A DNA stretch of 7,198 bases, from NCBI GenBank assembly GCA_030040865.1, contig JASHSX010000139.1, forward strand, positions 1-7,198, read 5' to 3'. Source of the DNA: Thermoplasmata archaeon (GTDB lineage Archaea > Thermoplasmatota > Thermoplasmata > Lutacidiplasmatales > UBA184). Under the pieces are notes generated by a model that was not told where the DNA came from, did no database searches, and saw nothing but the letters and a program-made list of their open reading frames with translations. The translations under genes were made by a program, and so were the position numbers. Positions within the stretch are counted from its first letter, which is position 1. The number at the start of each line of letters is the position of its first letter. Below are positions 1-6,196 of the stretch, in pieces.

Positions 1-1685
1 GCGGAGAGGTGGGGACTGTCCTCGAGAGGGTACGACGGCTCGGCGACCGCGCCGAGCGCGGGCCCGTCGTAGAGGCGAGGCGACGTGTCGCGGAGGAGCC
101 CGTCCTCGCCCCGGTACTCCCGGTCGATGAGCGCGAGGAGATCGAGCGCCGGGTCGAGGTACGTGCGGTCGGCGAGTGCACCGGCCAGCTCGAGGAGTCC
201 CGCCGCGAAGGCGACCTGGTCCTCGAGCAGGCCGAACCCCCGGGGTCCGGACGGATCGAGCCGGTGGGCGACCCCTTCGCCCGGCCGGTACGCCGCGGAG
301 AGGAACCGGTCGGCCGCCCGGCGGGCGTCGGCGACGATCGCCGCCTCCCCGAGGACCGACCCGGCCCGGGCGAGCGCGCCGACGAACCGCCCGTTGATGT
401 CGGCGTAGAGCGCCCGGTCGACCGTGGGTACGGGCCGCGCGTCGCGGGCGCGTCCCAGCTGCTCGAGCACGCGGGCGAGCGCGGCCGGCGCCTCGGCGGA
501 GGGATACAGTCCCTCGGCCGCCTCCGCGAGCGGAAGTAGACGGAACAGGACGTTGCGCTCGGGGTCGTGGGGCATCCGCCCGTCGGTGCCAACGCCGAAG
601 AACCGGACGGCGAACCGGAAGTCGTCCGCCGCAAGGACCGACTTGAGCTCCGGTCGCGTCCAGGTGAAGTAATCCCCGTCGTCGCCCGGCGCGTTGTCGG
701 CATCCTGGCTGGCGCCGAACCCTCCTTGGGCGTCGCCCAGGACCCCGCGCGTCCAGGCGACCGTCCCGCGCACCACCTCCGCGAAGCGCGGATCGCCGAA
801 CCGCTGAACCGCCTCCGTGTAGACCGCGAGGAGCGCCGCGTTGTCGACGCCCATCTTCTCGAAGTGCGGGATGTGCCAGCCCTCGTCGACGGAGTAGCGA
901 TGGAACCCGCCGCCGACCTGGTCGTACATCCCGCCGTCGGCCATCCGCAGGAGCGTCTCCCGGGCCCGCTCGAGATCGCTCGCGTCGCCGCTCGCGTGCG
1001 CGGTGAACAGCAGGAACGACACGGCCGTGGGATGCGGGAACTTCGGCGCGGTCCCGAAGCCGCCGTGGGCGGGATCGAAGGTACCCACGATCTCGCCGCG
1101 GACGCCCGCGACAAACTCCGTGAGGGCGGGGGTCGTGGGCGCGCGGGCGGACCGCAGGCGGTCGAGCGACTCCCGGATCGCGCTCGCGTTCTGCCGGATG
1201 CGGTCGGGCTCCTCGCGGTAGAGGCGGGCGACCTCCTTGAGCACCCGGCGGAATCCGGGCCGCCCGTGGCCGTCGGTCGGCGGGAAGTACGTCCCGCCGA
1301 GGAAGACGTCGCCGCCGGGGGTGAGGAAGGCGGTGAGCGGCCAGCCCCCCTCGCCCGTGAGTGCTCCTACCTGACGCTGGTAGCGTCGGTCGACCTCCGG
1401 GTTCTCGTCGCGGTCGACCTTCACGGCGACGAAGTACTGTTGGAGGATCCGGGCGACCTCGGGGTCCGAGTAGGTCCCTTCGTCCATGACGTGGCACCAG
1501 TGGCACCACGACGCGCCGATGTCGAGGAGGACCGGCCGGCCCGTCCGCTGGGCGAGCTCGAACGGCTCCGGCCCCCACGCGTACCAATCGATCGCCTGCT
1601 CGGCCGCGCTCCGAAGGTACGAGGAGGCGACGTGGGCGAGCCGGGAGGGTCCGCCGCGTCGTTCCGGCGCCGGCTCGCCGCCCAT
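1..1685 (-). CDS. DUF255/YyaL-type thioredoxin-like protein (C-terminus beyond left edge)
   Basis: The minus strand is open from the ATG at 1685 to the left edge: 561 codons without a stop. Residues ~13-170 form the DUF255 thioredoxin-like domain. Family hallmarks are DWYAWG (33-38), WCHWCHVM with cysteines C61 and C64, KVDRDENPEVD, a TGEGGWPLTAFLTP segment and GGTYFPP. The rest matches the glycosidase-like (alpha/alpha) part: GGFGTAPKFPHP, the GGMYDQVGGGFHRYSVDEGWHIPHFEKM stretch (read in two halves), SQDADN and, near the edge, EDSPHLS. Full-length relatives have about 600-700 residues, so the C-terminal tail is missing only because the window ends. Known: the family (YyaL, SPATA20) has a CxxC thioredoxin-like fold but no settled activity; a redox role is inference. 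MGVDNA replaces the common MLYDNA/Q after HFEKM. No signal peptide is seen. The start is the only in-frame ATG before the conserved region. It is divergent from psmA. Confidence 0.93.
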   Translation of the reverse strand, partial: MGGEPAPERRGGPSRLAHVASSYLRSAAEQAIDWYAWGPEPFELAQRTGRPVLLDIGASWCHWCHVMDEGTYSDPEVARILQQYFVAVKVDRDENPEVDRRYQRQVGALTGEGGWPLTAFLTPGGDVFLGGTYFPPTDGHGRPGFRRVLKEVARLYREEPDRIRQNASAIRESLDRLRSARAPTTPALTEFVAGVRGEIVGTFDPAHGGFGTAPKFPHPTAVSFLLFTAHASGDASDLERARETLLRMADGGMYDQVGGGFHRYSVDEGWHIPHFEKMGVDNAALLAVYTEAVQRFGDPRFAEVVRGTVAWTRGVLGDAQGGFGASQDADNAPGDDGDYFTWTRPELKSVLAADDFRFAVRFFGVGTDGRMPHDPERNVLFRLLPLAEAAEGLYPSAEAPAALARVLEQLGRARDARPVPTVDRALYADINGRFVGALARAGSVLGEAAIVADARRAADRFLSAAYRPGEGVAHRLDPSGPRGFGLLEDQVAFAAGLLELAGALADRTYLDPALDLLALIDREYRGEDGLLRDTSPRLYDGPALGAVAEPSYPLEDSPHLS

Positions 1686-1708
1686 CGGGCGGAGGGGGCG
1701 CTTTCGGC

Positions 1709-1717
1709 AGATACCCT
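1709..1717 (-). promoter_or_regulatory. TATA-like element of the DUF255 gene
   Basis: On the minus strand this reads AGGGTATCT, a small AT-containing island in very GC-rich DNA. Its centre lies about 27 bases before the ATG at 1685, the distance expected between an archaeal TATA box and the transcription start. The mRNA would then begin at or next to the start codon. No Shine-Dalgarno-like sequence lies before this ATG, which agrees with a leaderless transcript. The match to a consensus TATA box is weak. Confidence 0.35.
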
Positions 1718-1727
1718 TGTCGGCACG

Positions 1728-1756
1728 GCCCGGCGCCGGCGAGGCCGGCCCCGGGC
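1728..1756. repeat. GC-rich inverted repeat between divergent promoters
   Basis: Arms 1728-1740 and 1744-1756 are 13 bases each and pair at 12 of 13 positions (one central C:C mismatch) around a 3-base GAG loop. It sits in the non-coding gap between the DUF255 gene and psmA, about 42 bases before the first start codon and about 43 bases before the psmA TATA box. It could be an operator, a hairpin or a chance product of very high GC; no poly-T follows, so a terminator is unlikely. Confidence 0.5.
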
Positions 1757-1799
1757 GCTGCGTAACCGGGTGACGACGGCGTTATCGTCCACGTTCCCG

Positions 1800-1808
1800 T
1801 TATAAAGG
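1800..1808 (+). promoter_or_regulatory. TATA box of the psmA-exosome operon
   Basis: TTATAAAGG is the clearest TATA box in the window and stands out against the surrounding GC. Transcription starting 26-27 bases from its centre would begin near 1829-1830, giving a leader of only about 9 bases before the ATG at 1839. The GGAGGG at 1827-1832 would be partly cut off by that start, so its use as a ribosome binding site is uncertain. CGTTAT also occurs 18 bases upstream at 1780-1785. Confidence 0.7.
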
Positions 1809-1838
1809 ACCCCTCAGTGCCCGCGCGGAGGGCGCTCG

Positions 1839-2594
1839 ATGGAGATGCAACCGGGCCAGATGGCCTACGATCGGGCCATCACGGTCTTCTCCCCCGACGG
1901 CCGCCTGTTCCAGGTCGAGTACGCCCGCGAGGCGGTGCGCCGGGGCGCGACGACCGCCGGGGTCGCCTACGCGAACGGCGTGGTGCTCATCGCCGACCGC
2001 CGGATCCCGAACCCGAAGCTCGCGGAGGCCGCGAGCCTGGAGAAGATCCACCAGATCGACGAGAACATCGCCTGCGCCACCGCCGGGCTCGTCGCCGACG
2101 CGCGGGTCCTGGTGGATTATGCGCGGCTCGCCGCCCAGATCAACCGGGTCACCTACTCGGAGCCGATGTCGGTCGAGCTGCTCGTGCGCCGCATCTGCGA
2201 CTACAAGCAGCAGTACACCCAGTTCGGCGGCGTGCGTCCGTTCGGCACCGCGCTCCTGGTCGGAGGGTACGACGACGGCGGGATCCACCTCTACGAGACC
2301 GAACCGTCCGGCTCGCTCACGAGCTTCAAGGCCGCGAGCACCGGCGGCAACAAGGGGCCGGTCATGGAGCTGTTCGAGTCGAAGTACAAGCCCGGCATGG
2401 AGCGCGACGCGGCGATCCTCCTCGCGCTCGAGGGTCTGCGCGCCGGGCTCGACGAGGGCGGCAGCCTCTCGCAGGTCGAGGTGTGCACGGTCCAGGAGGA
2501 CGAGGGGATGACCCGACTCGCCCCCGACGAGATCCAGCGCTTCGCCGGGCGGCTCCCGCCGGCGGGCCCCGCCGGACGTCCTGCCCGCTCGTGA
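1839..2594 (+). CDS. psmA: 20S proteasome alpha subunit
   Basis: This is the structural alpha-ring subunit of the archaeal 20S proteasome (251 residues; relatives 230-260). Heptameric alpha rings gate the chamber and dock unfolding ATPases such as PAN through C-terminal HbYX tails. The N-terminal alpha signature YDRAITVFSPDGRLFQVEYA covers residues 10-29. Other family segments are VADARVLVDYARLAAQ (85-100) and the YTQFGGVRPFG stretch (126-136). Lys69 in LEKI aligns with Thermoplasma K66, which contacts HbYX motifs. Being an alpha subunit it has no catalytic N-terminal threonine; no beta subunit lies in this window. The ATG at 1839 is 6 bases after GGAGGG. The ATG at 1845 would give an N-terminus beginning MQPGQMAYDR, nearly identical to Thermoplasma PsmA, and is a fair alternative. 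The last ~15 residues form a Pro/Ala/Arg tail. It is the first gene of the operon. Confidence 0.97.
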   Translation: MEMQPGQMAYDRAITVFSPDGRLFQVEYAREAVRRGATTAGVAYANGVVLIADRRIPNPKLAEAASLEKIHQIDENIACATAGLVADARVLVDYARLAAQINRVTYSEPMSVELLVRRICDYKQQYTQFGGVRPFGTALLVGGYDDGGIHLYETEPSGSLTSFKAASTGGNKGPVMELFESKYKPGMERDAAILLALEGLRAGLDEGGSLSQVEVCTVQEDEGMTRLAPDEIQRFAGRLPPAGPAGRPARS

Positions 2595-2622
2595 GCGGTC
2601 GCCGGGGTTCGATCGCGGCCCC

Positions 2623-3318
2623 ATGGTGAACGTCGACGACGCGGTGATCGCGCGCTGGGAGACGCAGGGCTCCCGCTTCGAGGTGCTCGTCGACCCGCAG
2701 GCCGTCCAGGACCTGAAGGACGGGAAGGCCGTCGACCTCACGGACAAGCTGGCGCTCGATCACGTCTTCAAGGACGCGAAGAAGGGCGACAAGATCTCGG
2801 AAGAGCATCTCGAGCGCACGTTCCACACCCGGAACATCGCGGAGATCGCGAAGCAGATCGTGCTCAAGGGCGAGGTCCAGGTCACCACGGACCAGCGCCA
2901 CCGGCTGCAGGAGGCGAAGCGTCGCCAGATCGTGGCGACGATCGCCCGCAACGCCATGAACCCCCAGACCGGCGCTCCCCACCCGCCCGCCCGCATCGAG
3001 GCGGCGATGCAGGAGGCGAAGGTCCACGTCGACCCGTTCCGCCCGGTCGACGTCCAGGTGCAGGAGGTGCTGCAGAAACTGCGGCCGCTCATTCCGATCC
3101 GGCTCGACGTCGTGAAGGTCCGGATCCGCCTGCCGGCCCAGCACTATCCTCGCGTCATCGGCGAGTTGAAGGGACTCGGCCGCCTCCTCGACGAGCAGTG
3201 GATGGGCGACGGCTCCTGGAGCGGCGTGCTGGAGATCCCCGCCGGGATCCAGACGGAGCTCTACGAGAAGTTGAACGCCCGCACGAAGGGGGCCGCGGAG
3301 ACCGCCCTTGTTAAATAA
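2623..3318 (+). CDS. sbds: SBDS/Sdo1 family ribosome maturation protein
   Basis: This is the archaeal orthologue of the Shwachman-Bodian-Diamond protein. In eukaryotes it works with the EFL1 GTPase to release the anti-association factor eIF6 from 60S subunits; an archaeal role in large-subunit maturation is inferred from the family. Length (231 residues) is typical. Domain I (about 1-87) has DDAVIARW, FEVLVDP, VFKDAKKGDK and IAKQIVLKGEVQVT. Domain II (about 88-160) has RRQIVATIARNAMNPQTG followed by PHPPARIEAAM. The ferredoxin-like domain III ends with DGSWSGVLEIPAGIQ. It begins 28 bases after psmA with neither a clear Shine-Dalgarno sequence nor a TATA-like element in the gap, so co-transcription with psmA is likely. 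GTG follows the ATG directly and is a less likely start. The neighbouring exosome genes fit the known superoperon order. Confidence 0.97.
   Translation: MVNVDDAVIARWETQGSRFEVLVDPQAVQDLKDGKAVDLTDKLALDHVFKDAKKGDKISEEHLERTFHTRNIAEIAKQIVLKGEVQVTTDQRHRLQEAKRRQIVATIARNAMNPQTGAPHPPARIEAAMQEAKVHVDPFRPVDVQVQEVLQKLRPLIPIRLDVVKVRIRLPAQHYPRVIGELKGLGRLLDEQWMGDGSWSGVLEIPAGIQTELYEKLNARTKGAAETALVK
3311..3318 (+). promoter_or_regulatory. Possible internal TATA box for the exosome genes
   Basis: TTAAATAA is formed by the last codons and TAA stop of sbds and is the most AT-rich point between psmA and rrp41. A start 26-27 bases from its centre would fall at about 3341, giving a 14-base leader to the ATG at 3355, or landing exactly on a GTG at 3341. 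This may give the rrp4 end of the operon its own promoter. Confidence 0.45.
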
Positions 3319-3354
3319 GCCGCTTCGGTCGCGCGCCTCGGTGCAGCAGAGCGA

Positions 3355-4188
3355 ATGGCTAGAGATCATCGGCCGGGCCACCGACGGCGTGGCCACGAGG
3401 ACTCCTCCTCGTATCCCTCCGGGGATCGGGTGCTAGTTCTTCCCGGCGAGGAGATCGCGGGGGCGGGGCTCAAGCCCGGCCCAGGGACCTACCGCGTGGG
3501 CGGAAAGGTCTACGCGAGCGTGCTCGGCCTTCTTTCGTCGCGCCCTCCGCTCGTCCGGGTCGTCCCGCTGTCGGGACGGTACATCCCGAAAGAGGGCGAC
3601 GTCGTGGTCGGAACGGTCGCGGACGTCCAGGGGACCTTCTGGCTTCTCGATATCGGCGCCCCGCGCTGGGCGCCGCTCCACATGACCGGGACCCCGTGGG
3701 AGGTCGAGGTCGGGGAGACCGAGAAGTACCTCCGCGTCGGCGACGCCGTGGTCGTGCAGGTCGAGAGCCTGGACGCCACGGGTCGGATCGGCGTCACGAT
3801 GCAGGGCGAGCGGCTCGGAAAGCTCGAGGGCGGGACGATCGTGCGCATCGCCGCGGCCCGCGTGGGACGGCTCGTCGGGCGGAACGGTTCGATGATCGAG
3901 ATGATCGTCCGCCGCACGGGGGCGAACGTCTCCGTCGGTCAGAACGGCCGGGTCTGGGTCGGTGGGTCTCCGTCCGCGATCCAGCGCGTGGTCCACGTGC
4001 TCAGGATGATCGACGAGGAAGGGATGCGGCCGGGGCTCACCGACCGCGTCGCGAGCTACCTCTCCGCATCGGGTCCCTCCGACGACCGCGGTCCGGCCGA
4101 GGCTCCGCGCGAGAGCGCGGGGCGGGATGCCCCGGATCCTCCGTGGGCGGGCGACGACGGCCCCCAACCGGAGCGCGAGCCCAACTGA
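3355..4188 (+). CDS. rrp4: Exosome cap subunit Rrp4 (S1-KH RNA-binding protein)
   Basis: Rrp4 forms trimeric caps on the Rrp41/Rrp42 ring and guides RNA into the exosome pore. The exosome N-terminal domain starts at about residue 26 (VLVLPGEEIAGAG, YRVGGKVYASVLGLL). An S1 domain covers about 78-150 (PKEGDVVVGTVADVQGTFW). A KH domain covers about 158-222, with VGRLVGRNGSMI carrying the GxxG loop GRNG at 175-178. The acidic, proline-rich tail from ~236 to 277 looks disordered. The first 25 residues are basic and do not look like Rrp4; GTG at 3430 (residue 26) would give the usual family N-terminus, but has no good ribosome binding site. The ATG at 3355 gives the longest frame and is kept here with doubt. 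It lies 36 bases after sbds and 48 bases before rrp41. Confidence 0.95.
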   Translation: MARDHRPGHRRRGHEDSSSYPSGDRVLVLPGEEIAGAGLKPGPGTYRVGGKVYASVLGLLSSRPPLVRVVPLSGRYIPKEGDVVVGTVADVQGTFWLLDIGAPRWAPLHMTGTPWEVEVGETEKYLRVGDAVVVQVESLDATGRIGVTMQGERLGKLEGGTIVRIAAARVGRLVGRNGSMIEMIVRRTGANVSVGQNGRVWVGGSPSAIQRVVHVLRMIDEEGMRPGLTDRVASYLSASGPSDDRGPAEAPRESAGRDAPDPPWAGDDGPQPEREPN

Positions 4189-4190
4189 CG

Positions 4191-4214
4191 AACCAACGAG
4201 CGAGCAAGCGAGCG
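4191..4214 (+). repeat. Degenerate tetranucleotide repeat before rrp41
   Basis: Six tetranucleotide units follow one another directly after the rrp4 stop: AACC, AACG, AGCG, AGCA, AGCG and AGCG. They share the pattern A-R-C-N and fill half of the 48-base gap before rrp41. The stretch is purine-rich and unstructured, unlike the surrounding GC. It may be a decayed simple repeat or an unpaired leader next to the ribosome binding site; no known function is attached. Confidence 0.5.
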
Positions 4215-4222
4215 TACATTCC

Positions 4223-4227
4223 AGGAG
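4223..4227 (+). promoter_or_regulatory. Ribosome binding site of rrp41
   Basis: AGGAG, within a purine run ending at 4232, lies 9 bases before the ATG at 4237. It supports that start and shows that genes inside this operon use Shine-Dalgarno-type initiation. Confidence 0.7.
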
Positions 4228-4236
4228 AAGAAGATC

Positions 4237-4986
4237 ATGGGAAGCGTGGGAGCGAAAGAGGTCCCCGTGCTCCTGAGCCCCGAGGGGCTCCGGATCGACG
4301 GGCGGCGACTGGACGAGCTGCGTCCGATCAAGATCGAAGCCGGGCCCCTCCACCAGGCGGACGGCTCCGCCTTCGTCGAGTGGGGCGCGAACAAGGTGAT
4401 GGCGGCCGTCTACGGGCCGAGGGAGGTCCACCCCCGTCACCTGCAGCAGAACAACAAGGCCGTCATCCAGTGCAAGTACAACATGGCGGCGTTCTCGGTC
4501 GACGAGCGCAAGCGGCCGGGGCTCGACCGCCGCTCGCAGGAGATCTCGAAGGTGATCGCCGAGGCGTTCGAATCGGTCGTCTTCGCCGAGGAGTTCCCGC
4601 GCACGAGCATCGACGTCTACATCGAGGTCCTCCAGGCGAATGCGGGGACCCGGTGCGCCGGTCTCGTCGCCGCGTCGGTCGCCCTCGCGGACGCCGGGAT
4701 CCCGATGGTCGACCTTCTGCCGGCGGTCGCCGTCGGGAAGGTCGCGGGCCGGATCGCCCTTGACCTCAAGAAAGAGGAGGACAACTTCGGCGAGGCCGAC
4801 CTGCCGATGGCGCTCGTCCCTCAGTCGGGCCGGCTCGTGCTCCTGCAGATGGAGGGGCACATGACCCCCGAGGAGCTCTCCCAGTCGCTCGATCTCGGCG
4901 TCCGGGGCTGCCGCGACATCTACGAGAAGATGAAGGCGGCGCTGCGCGCCCGCTACTCGGCCCCGTCCTCCGGAGGTGCGGCATGA
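4237..4986 (+). CDS. rrp41: Exosome catalytic subunit Rrp41 (RNase PH fold)
   Basis: Rrp41 carries the phosphorolytic 3'-5' exoribonuclease site of the archaeal exosome and can add heteropolymeric tails in reverse. Three Rrp41-Rrp42 dimers form the ring. The length of 249 residues is normal. Expected functional residues are in place: the R98-R99 pair in GLDRRS, the GTR phosphate-site loop (137-139), and acidic D182 and D188 in EDNFGEAD. D182 and D188 have the same numbers as the catalytic aspartates described for the Sulfolobus protein, so activity is expected. Other family segments are LRIDGRRLDELRP (18-30) and KYNMAAFSVDERKRPG (80-95). The C-terminal SAPSSGGAA is a short flexible tail. The ATG at 4237 follows AGGAG. 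The TGA overlaps the rrp42 ATG (ATGA), so the two subunits, needed in equal amounts, are translationally coupled. Confidence 0.98.
   Translation: MGSVGAKEVPVLLSPEGLRIDGRRLDELRPIKIEAGPLHQADGSAFVEWGANKVMAAVYGPREVHPRHLQQNNKAVIQCKYNMAAFSVDERKRPGLDRRSQEISKVIAEAFESVVFAEEFPRTSIDVYIEVLQANAGTRCAGLVAASVALADAGIPMVDLLPAVAVGKVAGRIALDLKKEEDNFGEADLPMALVPQSGRLVLLQMEGHMTPEELSQSLDLGVRGCRDIYEKMKAALRARYSAPSSGGAA
4972..4978 (+). promoter_or_regulatory. Ribosome binding site of rrp42
   Basis: GGAGGTG lies inside the 3' end of rrp41, 4 bases before the ATG at 4983. It is a strong anti-Shine-Dalgarno match and fixes the rrp42 start at the ATGA overlap. Confidence 0.75.
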
Positions 4987-5771
4987 GCGAAGGGGTCGCG
5001 ACGGAGATCCTAACGACCCACATCCTCGACCTCGCCGCGGACGGAAAGCGCCTGGACGGCCGCGGCCCGGACGAGTACCGGCCGGTTTCCGTGGAACCGG
5101 GGTTCGTCGTCACCGCGGACGGCTCCGCCCTCGCCCGCCTCGGCGACACCGCGGTGCTCGCCGGCATCAAGCTGGAACCGGGGAAGCCGTTCCCCGACAC
5201 TCCGAACGCGGGCGTGCTCACCACGAACGCGGAGCTCATCCCGCTCTCGAGCCCGGTCTTCGAGCCCGGACCGCCCCAGCCCGGGGCGATCGAGGTCTCG
5301 CGCGTCGTCGACCGGGCGATCCGCGCCGCGGAGACGATCGACCTGACCCGGCTCGTGGTCACCCCCGGCGAGAAGACCTGGGTCTGCTACGTCGACATGC
5401 ACGTTCTCGACCACGGCGGCAACCTCATCGATGCCGCCAGCCTCGCCGCGCTCACCGCCCTGACGCACGCGACGGTCCCCGCGAAGCGGTTCGAGGTCGG
5501 GGAGTCCGACTATCCGCTCGACGTCCAGCACTTCCCGGTCGAGTGCACCTACGTCCGCCTCGGCGACACGATCGTCGTCGACCCGACGTTCGACGAGGAG
5601 GGAGCGGCCCAGGGACGCCTCACGGTCGCGACCGACGAGACGGGGCGGGTGGTCGCGATGCAGAAGGGACTCGTCGGCGCGTTCTCGCCCGACGACGTGA
5701 AGGAGGTCGTCCGGCGCTCGTTCGCCCACGGCGACCGCCTCCGTGCGATCGCGCGGGGGAGCCCGGCATGA
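4983..5771 (+). CDS. rrp42: Exosome non-catalytic ring subunit Rrp42 (RNase PH fold)
   Basis: Rrp42 alternates with Rrp41 in the hexameric ring; it lacks the catalytic acids but helps bind RNA and shapes the active site. The protein has 262 residues, typical for the family. Recognisable parts are GKRLDGRGPDEYRPV (21-35), TADGSALARLGDTAVLAG (44-61), the SRVVDRAIR helix (106-114), WVCYVDMHVLDHGGNLIDA (133-151) and VDPTFDEEG (199-207) followed by VVAMQKG. R107 and R111 in the SRVVDR segment probably match RNA-contacting arginines known in Sulfolobus Rrp42; this is inferred from spacing. The acidic pair of Rrp41 (EDNFGEAD) is absent from the matching region, which identifies the gene as Rrp42. 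It overlaps rrp41 at its start and rpl37ae at its end by ATGA. Confidence 0.98.
   Translation: MSEGVATEILTTHILDLAADGKRLDGRGPDEYRPVSVEPGFVVTADGSALARLGDTAVLAGIKLEPGKPFPDTPNAGVLTTNAELIPLSSPVFEPGPPQPGAIEVSRVVDRAIRAAETIDLTRLVVTPGEKTWVCYVDMHVLDHGGNLIDAASLAALTALTHATVPAKRFEVGESDYPLDVQHFPVECTYVRLGDTIVVDPTFDEEGAAQGRLTVATDETGRVVAMQKGLVGAFSPDDVKEVVRRSFAHGDRLRAIARGSPA
5755..5761 (+). promoter_or_regulatory. Ribosome binding site of rpl37ae
   Basis: GGGGGAG at the end of rrp42 lies 6 bases before the ATG at 5768. It is a fair Shine-Dalgarno match and, with the ATGA overlap, supports that start over any upstream start in the same long open frame. Confidence 0.5.
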
Positions 5772-6037
5772 GCAAGCGGACGAAGAAGGTCGGTCCGACC
5801 GGCTGGATGGGCGCCCGCTACGGGATCCGGATCCGTCGACGGGTGATCGAGATCGATCGGGCCCGGGGCCGTCCGGCCGCCTGCCCCCGCTGCTCGACGT
5901 CCACCCTCGGGCGCGTGGCGAGCGGCATCTTCGAGTGCCGGCGCTGCGGGACCCGGTTCGCCTCGAACGCCTACGTCTTCCAGGCGCCGCCGCCGATCGT
6001 TCGGACCGAGAAGGAGCCGGGCGCCGGCAAAAGTTAA
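5768..6037 (+). CDS. rpl37ae: 50S ribosomal protein L37Ae (eL43)
   Basis: This is a zinc-ribbon protein of the large ribosomal subunit, 89 residues long. The N-terminus MSKRTKKVGPTGWMGARYG and the basic stretch IRIRRRVIEID are typical of L37Ae. The zinc ribbon is formed by C39-P-R-C42 and C57-R-R-C60, followed by GTRFASNAYVF. The tail from about residue 73 (APPPIVRTEKEPGAGKS) is longer and more proline-rich than in many relatives. The true start is the ATG at 5768; the same reading frame stays open upstream to 4976 but that part overlaps rrp42 out of frame and is not protein-like. It overlaps rrp42 by ATGA. Its TAA stop lies inside the AT-rich element that probably drives rpoP. Confidence 0.97.
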   Translation: MSKRTKKVGPTGWMGARYGIRIRRRVIEIDRARGRPAACPRCSTSTLGRVASGIFECRRCGTRFASNAYVFQAPPPIVRTEKEPGAGKS

Positions 6038-6039
6038 GC
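6029..6039 (+). promoter_or_regulatory. TATA-like element of rpoP
   Basis: AAAAGTTAAGC spans the last codon and TAA stop of rpl37ae. Its centre is about 27 bases before the GTG at 6062, which fits a leaderless rpoP transcript. No Shine-Dalgarno-like sequence is seen directly before that GTG. rpoP may also be read from the upstream operon transcript. Confidence 0.4.
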
Positions 6040-6061
6040 GCGCGCCCGGGGTGAAACGCCC

Positions 6062-6196
6062 GTGTTCCGCTGCATCCGCTGCGGGGAGGCCCTCCCCTCC
6101 GACGCGAACCTCTTCGGCGTACGCTGCGACAACTGCGGCGGGAAGATCTTCACGAAGGAACACCCGAACGTGAAGAAGGTCCTCAAGGCGCGCTGA
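6062..6196 (+). CDS. rpoP: DNA-directed RNA polymerase subunit P (Rpo12)
   Basis: This very short gene encodes the archaeal counterpart of eukaryotic Rpb12, a zinc-binding RNA polymerase subunit that helps hold the Rpo3/Rpo10 assembly platform. The 44 residues read MFRCIRCGEALPSD, a middle with GVRCDNCGGKIF, and the C-terminus VKKVLKAR. Zinc ligands are C4, C7, C22 and C25 (two CxxC knuckles). The start FRCIRCG and the end with a basic VK+VLKAR are strong family marks, and the length is normal (44-50). The start is GTG at 6062, 24 bases after rpl37ae; another GTG at 6051 is out of frame. Its position after rpl37ae matches the usual archaeal order. It is short enough to be missed by automatic gene finding. 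It ends 12 bases before the convergent methyltransferase gene, and no terminator is visible between them. Confidence 0.95.
   Translation: MFRCIRCGEALPSDANLFGVRCDNCGGKIFTKEHPNVKKVLKAR

Noticed and set aside
567..1805. 412-codon open frame on the plus strand opposite the DUF255 gene
   Set aside because: The minus-strand frame carries all DUF255 motifs; this one has no recognisable domain and runs through the intergenic hairpin to the psmA TATA box.
1800..2747. 315-codon minus-strand open frame opposite psmA
   Set aside because: Antisense to a clear proteasome gene, with composition of a mirrored GC-rich coding frame and no motif.
2362..3396. 344-codon minus-strand open frame opposite psmA and sbds
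   Set aside because: Antisense shadow of two conserved genes, ending in an Arg/Pro/Ala-rich stretch without homology-like features.
3433..4860. 475-codon open frame on the minus strand opposite rrp4 and rrp41
   Set aside because: It lies antisense to two well-conserved exosome genes, is made of Arg/Asp/Gly/Pro/Val-rich low-complexity sequence and has no family motif. It is a by-product of high GC and codon bias.
4976..5767. Long upstream extension of the rpl37ae reading frame
   Set aside because: It overlaps rrp42 in another frame and is Arg/Pro-rich; L37Ae clearly begins at the ATG at 5768.
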